Source of the DNA: Aquila chrysaetos chrysaetos | Taxonomy: Eukaryota > Chordata > Aves > Accipitriformes > Accipitridae | Reading direction: 5' to 3' | DNA: 64,000 nt | NCBI RefSeq assembly: GCF_900496995.4 | Contig: NC_044018.1 | Location: 30,461,825 to 30,525,824, forward strand | Part shown: one piece after another, positions 11,201 through 33,600 of the stretch | How the letters are laid out: each line of letters opens with the position of its first letter | How positions within the stretch are numbered: position 1 is the first letter of the stretch | Notes under the pieces: model-generated | Told to the model about the DNA's origin: nothing | Databases searched by the model: none | Seen by the model: the letters and a program-made list of their open reading frames with translations, nothing else | Position numbers and translations under genes: made by a program

Positions 11201-14200
11201 GGGGCCGGACCCCCGGGCTGATGCCTGGGTGGGGGGGGGCTGGCTGCTGCCCCCCCCCAGCCCACAGCTCATGGCCTCTCCTACCCCTCCCCAGGATGAA
11301 GCTGGATTTTGTGGAGGTGCTGAAGGCCCGGGTGCTGGACAAGGTGGGTGCCAGGGCAGGGGGTGCTGGGGGGGGCCGGAGGGGCTGTGCTGACCCTTTT
11401 GCCCCGCAGTGGTTCCCGCTGCAGGAGGGGGGCCAGGGACGGCTCCACCTGCGCCTGGAGTGGCTCTCCCTCATGTCCGACGCCTCCAAACTGGACCAGG
11501 TGAGCGGGGCTCAGCCCAGAGATGAGTTTGTTGGGTCTCAGCCCAGCTGGGATGAGGTCACAGGGTGGGCTAGCTGACCGTCCCCCCCCCCCCCCTCGCC
11601 GGGCACATCCCCCAGGTTTTGGAGAGGAACCGGACAATCGTGGCCAAACCTGATCCACCATCAGCCGCCATTCTGGTCGTGTACCTGGACCGGGCTGAGG
11701 ACTTGCCTGTGAGTGGGGGGGCCAGGGGGGCCAGGGCTGCCAGTTCCCTGCTCTGTGGGGTCGGAGATGTGTGGGGCCCCCCCGACCCCCCCCCCCCTTT
11801 CTTTGCAGATGAAGAAGCCGGGCAAGGAGCCCAACCCTATAGTGCAGGTCTCGGTGCAGGATGTCACACGGGAGAGCAAGGTGGGCTGGGGGGGCCGGGG
11901 GGGGCCCAGCCATGCCGGTGCGGCCCCACAGAGTCGGGGTTGGGCTGCAGGGGCCGGGCTGGCTGGTGGGGGTCTAACCCTGCTCCCCCCAGGTGGTCTA
12001 TAACACATCTGCTCCCGTCTGGGAAGATGCTTTCCGCTTCTTCCTGCACGACCCTGTGAACCAGGATGTGGACATCCAGGCGAGACCCCGACCCTGTGTC
12101 CCCCCATATCCCCCCCCAAATCCCCAGCCCCATTTCTCCCCATATCCCCCCAAATCCCTGTCCCTGTTTCCCGCCCCCAAAATCCTCCAACCCCAATTTC
12201 TCCCCCATATTCCCCCCAAATCCCCCCGTGCCCTGTTTCCGCTGGATCCCCATGAGCCCCCCGTGCCCCCCCAGGTGAAGGACGACCCCCGCCAGAGCAG
12301 CCTGGGCTCCCTGTCGCTACCCCTTGCCCGCCTGCTCGACGCCCCGGAGCTGACGCTGGACCAGCCCTTCCAGCTCCAGCACTCGGGACCCGGCAGCCGC
12401 CTCTACATGAAGCTGGTCCTGCGGGTGAGGGGGGTTTGGGGGGGCCGGGGGGGGGGGGCTGCCCCTGCCCACCCCCCCCTTGCTGACCTCCAGCCCCGCA
12501 GGTGCTCTTCCTCGACGCCCCTGAGGACAGTGGCCCCCCACACACCCCCTCGGGGCAGCCGGATCCCCCGGCCACCACCGGCGGCACCCACCGGCCCACC
12601 CATGCCAGTCCTGACCCCCAGTTTGGCACTGAGGTGGGGAGTGGATGGGGGGGGGGCCTGGGGGACATCACCTGGGAGGCTGGAGGGCTTGGGGGGGGGG
12701 GGGCAGGATGGTGCCCAGGGGCAAGGGGACCTGCAGAGGGGAACGGTGTGGGGAGCTGGGGGAGCTGGGAGGGAGCGATTTGGGATGGGATGGGGAGGTC
12801 CTGGGGGCAGGATGGGGCTGGGGGGTGGTGCTGGGGGCAGGATGGGTGGGTCCTGGGGGCAGGATGGGGCTCAAGGGCTTGCGGGGGTCCTGGGGGGCCA
12901 GGATGGGGGGGTCAATGGCAGGAAGGGGGGGTCAGGGCTCCGGGGGGAGTTGGGGCTGGATGTGCCCCGCAGCCCCCGTCCAGCGCCCGGTGCGTCCCGG
13001 TGTCCCCAGCACGTGCTGCGGATCCATCTCCTGGAGGCCGAGAACCTGATCGCCAAAGACAACTTCTTCAAGGGGGTGGTGCGGGGCCGCTCCGACCCCT
13101 ACGCCAAGGTGCGGGTGGCCGGGAGGGTCTTCCGCAGCCGCGTGGTCAAGGAGGACCTCAACCCCCGCTGGAACGAAGTCTACGAGGTACCGGGGGGGGG
13201 TCCCCGTGCCCCGTCTGCCCCTGCCCTGGCCATCGGCCCTGTGGGCATGGATGTGGTGTGTCGGGGAGGGGGGTCCTGTTCCCGTGTCCATCCCCCCCCA
13301 GGAGGGGAAACTGAGGGACGGGGGCTGGGAGGGGGACCCAGGCATCCGGGGGTGTCCCCACCGGTGCCGCCTCTCCCTGCCCAGGCGATCGTGGACAACG
13401 TCCCGGGGCAGGACGTAGAGTTCGACCTCTTCGACAAGGACATCGACAAGGACGACTTCCTGGGCCGGTGGGTGCTGGGGGGGCATGGGGGGGGCCGGGG
13501 GGCTGTGGGGTGGGCCCCCCCAGCCCTCACCATCTGCCGCCCCCCGCTCCTAGGTGCAAGGTGCCGCTGAGGCGGGTGCTGAGCAGTCGCATCGTGGATG
13601 AGGTAGGAGAGGGACCAAGGGGGGCGTGGCAGTTGGGGGGGGGGGGGGCCTGCAGCAGAGGGGGGGGGGTCTCACCCACCCTCCCTGTCCCACCAGTGGC
13701 TGCCCCTGGAGGAGGTGAAGTCGGGGCGGCTGCACGTGCGGCTGGAGAACCTGGCCCCCAGCCCCAGCGCTGCCCTCCTCGAGCAGGTAACGAACGGCCC
13801 CCGGCTCGCCAGGACGAGCATCCCCATCCCTGTCCCCGTCCCCGTGTGCCCCCACGCCATGGCGGGACCCCCAGCCCACCCTCACCCCCCCACCCCCCCC
13901 GGTCCAGGTCCTGCACACCAACAGCCTCCTGCAGCCCGCCCGGGGCGAGGAGCTCTCGGCCGCTCTCCTCTCCATCTTCGTGGACCAAGCCGCCGACCTC
14001 CCGGTGAGTGGCTGCCCCAGCACCCCCCCATCATCTTCATCATCTTCATCATCTTCATCATCCCTACCCCGCTGTCCCCCAGCTCCGGAAGGGCTCCAAG
14101 CCGCCCACTGCCTTCGCCAGCCTGGCCGTGCGCGACGTCTCTGTCAAGACCAAGGTAAGACAGGGTGGTGGGGGGGCGAAGCTGGGAGGGGGTGAGGGGG

Positions 14201-15797
14201 TACGAGGCAGGGGGGGTCTCTCTCACCCGCTCTCATACCCCCAGACCTGCACCCCGTCGGCCGAGCCTGTGTGGGATGAAGGCTTCTCCTTCCTCATCAA
14301 GCGGCCCCACGTGGAGTCACTGGAGCTGCAGGTCTCTGCCCCGTCCCCGCGGCGGGGGTCCCGTCCCCGTGGTGGGGGTCCCATCCCCACGGCGGGGGTC
14401 CCGTCCCGGGGTGCTGAGCCCCCTGTGCCCCGCAGGTGAAGGAGGAGGGGGGGCAGCCCCTGGGTGCCCTCAGCCTGCCCCTGCCCCAGCTCCTGGCCTC
14501 CGAGGGGCTGGCACTGGACGGCTGGTTCCCGCTGGCTGGGGGGGGTCCCGGCAGCCAGATCCTGCTGCGGGCGCAGCTGGGGGTGAGTGCTGGGATTGGG
14601 GGGGGCGGTGAGGGGGTTGGGGGGCCGAGACTGCCCCTCACCCCCCACACACCTTGTCCCCCAGGTCCTGGTGTCGCAGCAGGTGGAGGTGGGGGCCGGT
14701 AGCGTGTCCCTGGCCGGGGAGGACGCTGCCCCCCAGCCCGCGGAGGTGCCGGGGGAGGAGTGTGGGACGGGGGGGCTGCGCCAGCGCCTGCTCCCGGCTG
14801 ACAGGTAGGGCTGGGGGGGGCGCGACACCCTCCAGCCCCCCTCCCCTAATCACATCCAGCCCCCGTCCCTGCATCTGCTCCGGCTACAAACCCCAAGCCG
14901 GGGTAGGGGGGGGGGTCCGGGCATGAGCCCTCAGGGCTGAGCCCCCCCACCACGGGTCGGGGGGGGAGGCACTGACCCTCTGCCACCCCCGCAGCCACCC
15001 CGAGCCGGTGGAGGGTCCCCTGGGGCGGCTGCAGCTCACGCTCTGGTACTACGGGGAAGAACGCAAGCTGGTGGCCATCGTCCACGCCTGCAGGTGAGGC
15101 TACCTGGTGGGGGGTCTGCCGGGGGGGGGTCTCAGGGCTTGGATCCCCCCCCGCTGAGCTGTGTCCCCCCCCCCAGGAAGCTGAGGGCGGTGTCGAAGGA
15201 GCTGCCGGACCCCTACGTGTCCCTGGTGCTGCTGCCCGACCGCAGCCGCAGCACCAAGAGGAAGACCAGCGTGCAGAAGAAGACCCTCAACCCCGACTTC
15301 AACGAGAGGTGGGTGGGGGCAATGGCGGGGGGTGGGGGGAGTGCCTGTCTGCCTGGTGCTGCCCAGTGCTGCCCAGTATGGCCCAGTACAGCCCAGTCTC
15401 CTCAGGTTCGAGTGGGATGTGTCCCTCGAGGAAGCCTCGCGGCGTAAGCTGGAAGCTCATGTCAAATCCACCCTGTCCTTCATGTCGCGGGAGAAGGAGG
15501 TGCTGGGGAAGGTACGGAGGGGTCTTGAGGGGTCGGAGGGGTCCGGGGGGGGGTCCATGGGGGCCCTTCTGAGCCTTTGTTCTCCCCCAGATCCATCTGG
15601 ACCTGGCACAGGTGGATCTGTCCGAAGGGGGAACCCACTGGTGAGTGGGGGCTGCGCTGGGGGGGTCTGTGGGAGGTCTCTGGGGACTCCCAGGGGGTCT
15701 CTCTGGATTGGGGGGGGGTTGTGTCGTCCCCCCCCGTGCTCCCCAACCTCTCTCCCCCTACAGGTACGAGCTGCGGGATGAGCGGAGCAGCCCCTAG
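8227..15797 (+). CDS. ESYT1: Extended synaptotagmin-1
   Basis: 31 coding exons, 1051 codons plus stop, frame intact: 8227-8493, 9302-9343, 9441-9575, 9665-9738, 9923-9995, 10112-10201, 10310-10365, 10461-10584, 10674-10850, 11110-11192, 11295-11343, 11410-11499, 11616-11708, 11809-11880, 11993-12079, 12275-12424, 12502-12633, 13010-13186, 13385-13467, 13554-13602, 13697-13786, 13908-14003, 14083-14154, 14245-14331, 14436-14582, 14665-14804, 14995-15093, 15177-15308, 15406-15511, 15591-15640, 15764-15797. It tethers ER to plasma membrane and transfers lipids. An N-terminal membrane hairpin lies at about residues 19-47, an SMP domain at 90-287, and five C2 domains at about 288-400, 421-570, 599-731, 732-866 and 913-1040. 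C2A and C2C keep acidic calcium loops (SDPY with DKDPDQDD; SDPY with DKDIDKDD). Exon 15 has a GC donor. The start is the only hydrophobic-leader ATG. Confidence 0.97.
8845..8866 (+). repeat. G22 homopolymer in ESYT1 intron 1
   Basis: 22 consecutive G, the longest of many G runs in this intron; its length is probably unreliable in any assembly. Confidence 0.85.
9348..9430 (+). repeat. CTGTCCCTCCGTC-type microsatellite in ESYT1 intron 2
   Basis: Pyrimidine-rich degenerate tetranucleotide repeat (GTCC/ATCC units) filling most of the 97-base intron between ESYT1 exons 2 and 3. Confidence 0.7.
14030..14063 (+). repeat. ATC/TTC microsatellite in ESYT1
   Basis: About 3.7 copies of the 9-mer TCATCTTCA in the short intron between exons 22 and 23, just ahead of the acceptor at 14080-14082. 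Confidence 0.75.
14341..14400 (+). repeat. Three tandem 20-bp units in ESYT1 intron 24
   Basis: Units 14341-14360, 14361-14380 and 14381-14400 differ from each other at two to four positions (form CCGTCCCC-GG-GGGGGTC), and a decayed fourth follows. They occupy most of the intron between exons 24 and 25. Confidence 0.8.
15346..15400 (+). repeat. 10-bp tandem repeat in ESYT1 intron 28
   Basis: About five copies of a GCCCAGTxxx decamer ending just before the acceptor at 15403-15405. Confidence 0.65.
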
Positions 15798-16208
15798 AGC
15801 TGGGCCCCCCCCCCAGGCCCCCCAGTCCCCCCAGTCCCCACCGTGCCTGGGGCCGTGGGAAGGGTGAGGGGGGGGGACCGGGCCCCCCGGCTGCTCCTGC
15901 TGGCCCCCCCCCACGGCCCCCCAGCCTCGCCACTGACCAAAGACATGCCAGGTGGGGGTCAGGCTGGGCCCCCCCTGTGACCCCCAGACTGTTATGTATC
16001 TCGTGCCTTTTGCCCACCGAGGAGCCTCCTGGCACGGGGGTTGGGGGGGGGGACCTGGCCTGGGCTTCTGCCCCCGGCCCCCCCTGCCCCCCCCCGAGAA
16101 GATGCTTTTATTAGAGCCGCTGCCACCGCCGCCACGCCACCGCTGCGCCGACCCCCTCGCCACCTTCCCGGGGCTGTGACCCCCCTATGTGCCCCCCCCC
16201 CCCGCGGT

Positions 16209-16214
16209 AATAAA
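16209..16214 (+). terminator. ESYT1 poly(A) signal
   Basis: AATAAA 412 bases after the stop, followed by a TGTGGTTTTGGGGG GT-rich element. Confidence 0.8.
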
Positions 16215-16249
16215 GGAGGGAGGAGACGGCGGCAGTGGCTTCGTGTGGT

Positions 16250-16780
16250 TTTGGGGGTCCCAAGGGGGACCCTTGGGGTCTGTGGTGTCCCCCCCACTGT
16301 GGGCTTCCCCCATGGGTGTCCCTCGTGGGGTGTTCCCTGTCTTGGTGGCCCTACTGGGGTGTCCCCCATGGGGGATGGTCATTGGGATGTGTGTGCCCCC
16401 CCCCCCCTTGAGGTGTCCCCATGGTGGTGGTCCTGGTGGGATGCCACCCACGGGGTGTGGGTCATCGTGGTGTCCCCATCGGGGGGGGGGGTGTCGTTGT
16501 GGGGATGTCCCCGTCGTTATGTCCCTGTTGGGGTGCTGCCTGGGGGGGAGTGGTGGGTGCTCTCATGGGATGCTTCCTACTGAGGTGTCCCCCATGGGAC
16601 CACCGTTGGGGTGTCCCCCGTGGGGTATGGGCTTTGGGGTGTCTCCTGGGGGGGGGGGGGGGTGTGCCCTCCATGGGGTGTGGCCGTTAGGGTGTGACCC
16701 ATGCGATGCCGTCACGGGGGTGCCCATGGTGATGTCACTCGTGGGGGTGTCCCCCATCGCTGTGCCCCCCCCCCGACCCG
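16250..16780 (+). repeat. Degenerate GGTGTCCCC(C)ATGGGG-type tandem repeat between ESYT1 and MYL6
   Basis: Repeated GGGGTGTCCCC modules with spacers of about 15-35 bases fill the intergenic space. No exon of MYL6B, expected here from mammalian gene order, was seen. Confidence 0.65.
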
Positions 16781-16849
16781 GCTCCGTGCCCTTCTATAGA
16801 CAAAAAATGCCCCCCACGAGAAGGGGCGTGGCCTCGCCTCCCCTCATGC

Positions 16850-16988
16850 ATAATGCATCGCCTAATTAGCGCGCCGTGACGCAGCCGGCGCGCGGCCAAT
16901 GGGCGGGCGGTGACGCCGGTCGGTAGAAAGCGCCCGCCCGTCGCCCGCGGCCCAGAGCGGGGAAGCAGGAACGGGAGCGGCCGCCGCC
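16850..16988 (+). promoter_or_regulatory. MYL6 promoter and 5' UTR
   Basis: Contains an octamer-like ATGCATAAT near 16847-16856, two CRE-like half sites (GTGACGCAG near 16876 and GTGACGCCG near 16909), and a CCAAT element at about 16898-16902 next to a GC box (GGGCGGGCGG). No TATA box. The 5' UTR continues to the ATG at 16989. Confidence 0.5.
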
Positions 16989-19221
<2,233 letters not shown>

Positions 19222-19366
19222 AGACCCCTCGTGTCATCATGTGTTCTCCCCCGCCCCCCCATCACTCTTGGTTTTGTGCCTTTTCCCTTGTTTTCCTGCC
19301 ACCACCAAGCCCCCCCTGCCCCCCCGCTCATGGCCCCACCGGCTAAGTTATTGCTCCACGGCATCA

Positions 19367-19372
19367 AATAAA
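19367..19372 (+). terminator. MYL6 poly(A) signal
   Basis: AATAAA 146 bases after the distal stop, followed by a TGTCGG/GTTGGTG region. Confidence 0.85.
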
Positions 19373-19454
19373 GTGTCGGAAAGGTGATGCTGGGTTGGTG
19401 AACCTCTGTCGGCCCCCCCCAGGACAGACTCTGCACCACGAAGCTGTTTGTTTC

Positions 19455-19843
19455 TTCCCGCCCCAGGGACTTGGAATTTTATTTTTGTTGGTTTTTTTAA
19501 AAAAAAAAAAACAAAAAACAAAAAACAAAACAAAACACAAACGAAAGTAGGGGGGATGACAACTGAGAAGGAGCTGGGGGGGGGGGGGGAATGCCCATGT
19601 GCCGGGGGGAGTGGAGCTGTCTCATAAATAGCCGGGGGGGGGGAGCAGGGTCCCCGGCCCGCCCAGGGAGACCAACACTTAAATAAAATCCAGGACAATC
19701 ATAAAAAAATACCAAAGCTGGGGGGGGGGGGGGGGGCAGCTTCCTTTGGGGTGCCTTGCAGGGGCGGGAGGGGCCGGTCTCCCCAGGCCGGTGGCGGCGG
19801 CGGGGTTGGGGGGGGCTGCGGCATCCTCGGCCCTGACGGGGGC
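19455..19843 (-). other. SMARCC2: SMARCC2 3' UTR
   Basis: Non-coding stretch between the conserved SMARCC2 stop and the minus-strand poly(A) signal. Contains a C-rich part and a CAAAAAA-type simple tract near 19500-19540. Confidence 0.7.
19478..19483 (-). terminator. SMARCC2 poly(A) signal
   Basis: AATAAA on the minus strand (TTTATT on plus). It lies about 110 bases from the MYL6 signal on the other strand, so the two genes end almost on top of each other. Confidence 0.65.
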
Positions 19844-28898
<9,055 letters not shown>

Positions 28899-28907
28899 CT
28901 GACCGCG

Positions 28908-28912
28908 TTTTT
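28908..28912 (+). terminator. RNA polymerase III terminator of the tRNA
   Basis: TTTTT ten bases after the mature 3' end. Confidence 0.85.
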
Positions 28913-29390
28913 GCGGAGGCCACCGCAGACCGGGGCCGCGGTGGGAGGGGGGGGTGCGTCAGAAGGCGGGGGGGGCTTCCCAACCCCGGTACCCGCTCTT
29001 TTAACGGCGGGGACAGCGGGGCTCTGAAGGGGGGGGGGCTAGTCCTTTTGGGGGACCACACCTTGGGGGGGCTGGAGAGCCGGGTACAGGGGACAACCCC
29101 CAGCCCCCCCCGAGGGAGCCCCGTGGCAGGACCTGTCCCTCCCGGGGGGGGGGGGGGGTTCCCAGCCGAGGGGACCCACAGCGGCAGCACCCAGGAAAGG
29201 CGTTTATTGATCTCAGCAACACAAAGAGACAGGAGGGACCCCACGGCCCTCCCCCCCCGAGATGGGGAGGACTCCCCCAAATCCACCCATTTTTCACATG
29301 GGACTGAGCCCCTTTGCCAAACACCCCCGGGTCCCCCCTGGCAGGGGGTTTTGGGGAGCAGGCGCAGACCCCCCAAGGCACCGAGACACC
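28913..29390. other. tRNA-RNF41 intergenic stretch
   Basis: GC-rich with several G runs. Holds only the candidate distal RNF41 poly(A) signal; no coding or RNA gene seen. Confidence 0.5.
29203..29208 (-). terminator. Candidate distal RNF41 poly(A) signal
   Basis: AATAAA on the minus strand in the context GATCAATAAACG, about 210 bases beyond a very similar site at 29412-29417. Confidence 0.45.
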
Positions 29391-30695
29391 GATAAAGCAA
29401 CCAGAACGCTGTTTATTGATCACTTAAATCCCTGCCTCCCGCCAGGCCGGCCGGGCACCGGACCCAGCTGCGGCCGGATCCGAGCGGTACAGACACCGGA
29501 GGAGAAAGTACTGTAAAAAACAACAAAACAAATGCAAATAAATTAAGTTCCCAACAAGTAAACGTAACCAGGTTCTGAGGCACCTGTCCACGGTACTTCA
29601 AAAATAAAATAAGAAAGGGGGAGTGGGAATAAAAACAAGAAAAGGCCAAAAAAAGTACAAATTAAAAAAATACAGAACCACAATCACAAGTGTCTGGAAA
29701 ACTAACAGCAGTAACAGCAGAGGAAGCGGAGCCAAACACCAGCAAACACAGGGCAGGACGGCGTCTCGGGTCAAGGTGGGAGGGCGGGAGACGCCTTGGG
29801 GGGCTGCGAGCTGGGGGACTGGGGGGCGAGCGTGGGGATCCAGCCTCTCCCAGGGAGGAGAGGGGCTGGGGCATGCACGGAGAGAGGGGCCCAAGGTCTG
29901 CAGGGTGCCGTGCCGGCGGGGGGAAAGGCTGGTCCCCAACACCGAGCCCCTCCCGTGCGGCGGAAGGCCCAAGCCCTCGGCGGGTGCCGGGGGCTCATCC
30001 CCGGCTGGTTTGGCTCCGGGCGGCTGCAGGGTCGAGCAGGACCCTGGGGGGTGAGCGCCCAGTTCAGGGACTCCCCCGGCCAAGCCCCTTCCCCAACCCG
30101 CAGGAGGAGGGGGGAGTGGACCCCGCTGCTGCCGCCGTACTGGAAGGTCGGAGGCAAGGCTTGGAAAGACGGCGGCAGAGAGACGCCAGAGAGCGAGGCA
30201 GAAAATCCACAGAGGGAGAGAAAGCCCAAGGAGGATTCGGCCACCGGATAAGCGAGAGCTGCCAGGGGCCACAGGGTCCGTTCACAGCAAGAGCCGAGCC
30301 AGGCCTCTAGGTTTGGGCTGGACCAGGAGCCGGGCTTTGGGAGAGGCACCAGCACCCGAAACGCAGGCTGGGTCTGAGGAGTCTGGCAGTACGTGTGGAG
30401 CAGTTGCTCCTTCTCTCCTCAAAAGACATAGAACGGGAGAAGCTGATCTGCAAGGGGCGAACGTGGAGGGGCTGCAGTGTGTGGTCACTGCTGGGCCAAG
30501 TGTTTGAGCAGTATTTACCAGAGGCATTGAATCATTTCAGCTAGGAAGCGAGAGGTTTGAGGGAACGGTGCCCTAAGAAAACCATGTCGGTGACTAGGGA
30601 ACACCAGCAGTTTTGACCAGCTACCCCCAGTCTCCACCTCTACACCTTCCCCCTCCTCTCCCTCGTCATCACGAAGCGTTTCTCTTTGAAAGTCC
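29391..30695 (-). other. RNF41: RNF41 3' UTR
   Basis: No conserved reading. Lies between the RNF41 stop and the minus-strand AATAAA at 29412-29417. A-rich on the plus strand near 29515-29710. Confidence 0.65.
29412..29417 (-). terminator. RNF41 poly(A) signal
   Basis: AATAAA on the minus strand (TGATCAATAAACAG), about 1.28 kb after the RNF41 stop. The long AT-richer UTR upstream of it supports this site. Confidence 0.6.
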
Positions 30696-33600
30696 TTAGA
30701 TTTCCTCCACTCCGTGTGCAAATATCATCACCAGTCCCGGCTCTAGCACCATGTCCTCGCCCATGTGCTGGTTTTCGCAGGCCATCACCACCACGGCCTG
30801 CTTGCCAGGGATGCGCTTGGCCACATAGTTCTCATAGTACCGCCGGTTCATCTGGCGGGTCTCCAGCGTGGCCAGGCCCTGCGGCCAGTTCCGCTCGTGG
30901 GCGTTCTCGATCAGCTCGTTGATGATGGACGTGGGGCAGCCGCTCTCCACCAGCGAGCGCTTGATGACAGCCTGCAGCACCGCGTCCGGCGTGGAGATCA
31001 TTCCACCCCACCGCGTCACCCGGGCCGGCTGCAGGGAGTTCACCCACCTGGTGACAGACACGGGGACAAAGTGGTCAGTGTTGTGGATTTTCTGTGGCTC
31101 CCACCAAAAGCAGGGAATTGCTCTGCCTCTGGTGTGCTCCACACTTGGGAACAAAGCTGGATGGGGAATGCCTCCATTTCCCCACATATCCCTCCCGTTT
31201 TCATCCCAAAATGGGACCCAGCTGCGGCATTCAGCTCTGCTACTCCCTCCCCAGAGGGAGGGGAAGAAAGGATGAGATGAGAAGCTGCTTCCTCTCGCCT
31301 TTCTCACAAGGAGGAAGGAATCTGGCAGCTTCCTGCTCATGGGCAGGATGCAGGTGGAAGAATAAAAATGCTCCGAACCCATTGTGCAAGCAGCTCACGT
31401 GCTGCTCCCCAGCACAAACACCCTGCAACTGCCCCCTTGCTTTTGTGAAGCATTTTCTTCTTGCCTCGGAAGGCACTTCACCCCCTCTCAAATCCATCAG
31501 CGAAGCTGGCAGACGCCCAGCTCCACCTGCACCCCAACGCAGGGCTCCCCAGCTCCTCCCCAATCAGCATGAGAACCAGCACTTACTCCAGGATTTCATT
31601 GTATTCAATGGTCTCCTCCAGGTTCTGTAGGTTGGGGTTGACACTGCGGATGGCACGCATGTAGGCCTTCAGCAACTGAATGTCCCGTTTCTGCAACAGG
31701 CAGGACAGAGCAGGGTTTGCAAAAAGGAATCAGCATTGCAGCTACCCACCATGAGACCAGACCCCAGCACAGCGGCAGGGGGAACACATCCCCGCCCGTC
31801 GGCTCAGCTACTGTCCCAGCAGCTGGACGACAGGTGCAGAACAGCAGCAGAGCCCCGGTTGCACTCAGCTCGGGCTGCTCTGCAGCCGCTTTCTTCGTCC
31901 GCAACGCTTTTCTGACGTTTGGTGTCCAAGCAGGCGAGACTGACCCTTCCCATGACAGACCCTGCTGCGAGACAGCCCCTTGCACACACGGACCTACCTG
32001 CTCGGCCAGCTGATGCTTGTGCTCTGCCGAGGTCTTCTCCAGCTCGGCGATTCTCGTCTGCTGCTGTTGCACCACAGATCTCAAATGCTTGATGCAGTTG
32101 TGGTTTGGCAGCTCATCTTTGGGCATTTCCAAGCTGTGGAGCGTTACAAAAAAAAGGTGGAGGCCCCATGTTAGGGAAAGTTACAGACCAGAGCACTTGG
32201 TGTAAGCACGTAAACAGTCTCCAGAACAAATCCAGTCTTGGAGGACTTGCCAAGAGGCTCGGGAAGCCCAGTGTCGTAACCTCCGATAGGTGTAGGAAGG
32301 CCCATTCCCTGCTGTGTCTCAGGGCCAGGCCAAACGGTCTGGGGGAGAGCTATGCGAACAAACCACCACCGGTCAGCAGGCGATGGGGATTTTCCTCCTC
32401 CAAAGTGATCAGGGCTCAGAATCAGGTCCCACACTAGGCAGCCCATGGGCCTGATCCAGTCTCTGACTTCATCCAAGGAGATCTGATAGTCTCCAAGCCA
32501 ACAGTCAGTCACCACCTGGCTGGATGCTTACAACACGTGAGTGGGAAGGATATCGGCACCAAGAGCACACTTGCCAAGGCCAGACCAGCCACCCACCGCT
32601 CCCGGCTTTTGGTGATGCGTAGGAGGGAGCAGAGCTCATGCTGGAACTTGTGCCAGGGGGCTGGAATGGCTTTGGGTGGATTCACAAAGGCTCCGGTACC
32701 CCATTTCCAGCAGCCAACCGACACCTAAGCCCCAGCAATGAGCTGAAGAGCCAGGGACTTTGAACCAAGTTTAAGAAGAAAAGGGTTTGACTAAAAATCC
32801 TTCCCAACCCTTTCTGCAGCACCATGGCCTTCAAAGCCCTGCCACCCCCAGAGCTTTGCACCCATGGGGCAAAAGGGTGTCAGGCACCAAACCCCGGTTT
32901 CCTTCCCTGAGCCTGTGGCTCCTGCTCTGCCCACCCTCTGTGGCAGAGCCCCCCAAGGCCATCCTCACCCGCATCCCTGCTCGCAAGTCACCGGGCGCTT
33001 TGGATTGTGCTCGCAGTCATTGAGGTGAGACATCAGGTTGTCAAGTCGCACAACTGCCGTACAGCCGAAAACAGCGTTGTCGCAAGTGATCTGCAGCTTC
33101 GAGAGCATATTACGCATGATCCGCGGGACGGGACGGAGGTGGGCAACCGTCACGACGCTGCGGTCCACAGGGCACGTCTGCTGCTGGGAGAACCACTGGG
33201 TGATGCAGGCATTGCAGAAGGCGTGCTCGCAGTGAGGAGCCTGCGGAGGGGCAGAGAACAGCCACGTGTTATTCAGACCCGGTGGGAAAGCGTTTGCTGG
33301 CTCGTGTGTGGAGGACAACCTTGACCAGAGAAAGGCTCTCCGTCTTCAAGGGGTGCACAGCAGCTATGTGCTGCCTTGGGCGAGGAAAGCAAAGCGAAGA
33401 AGCACCTCCATTACACAAGCAGGCACAACGCCCACGCAAGGGAATGAGACACCAAAAGCCACACCTGTAAAGACCAGAGCCACACACGGTACCCTCCGCT
33501 ACAACACAAGAGGCACTGCTGCAGAGCTGTCCTCCCTTTCCCTTGGAAAAGCAGGTGCCCACCTTCATCCACCCCAGTTTTAATTTGCATGCCCAGTCCC

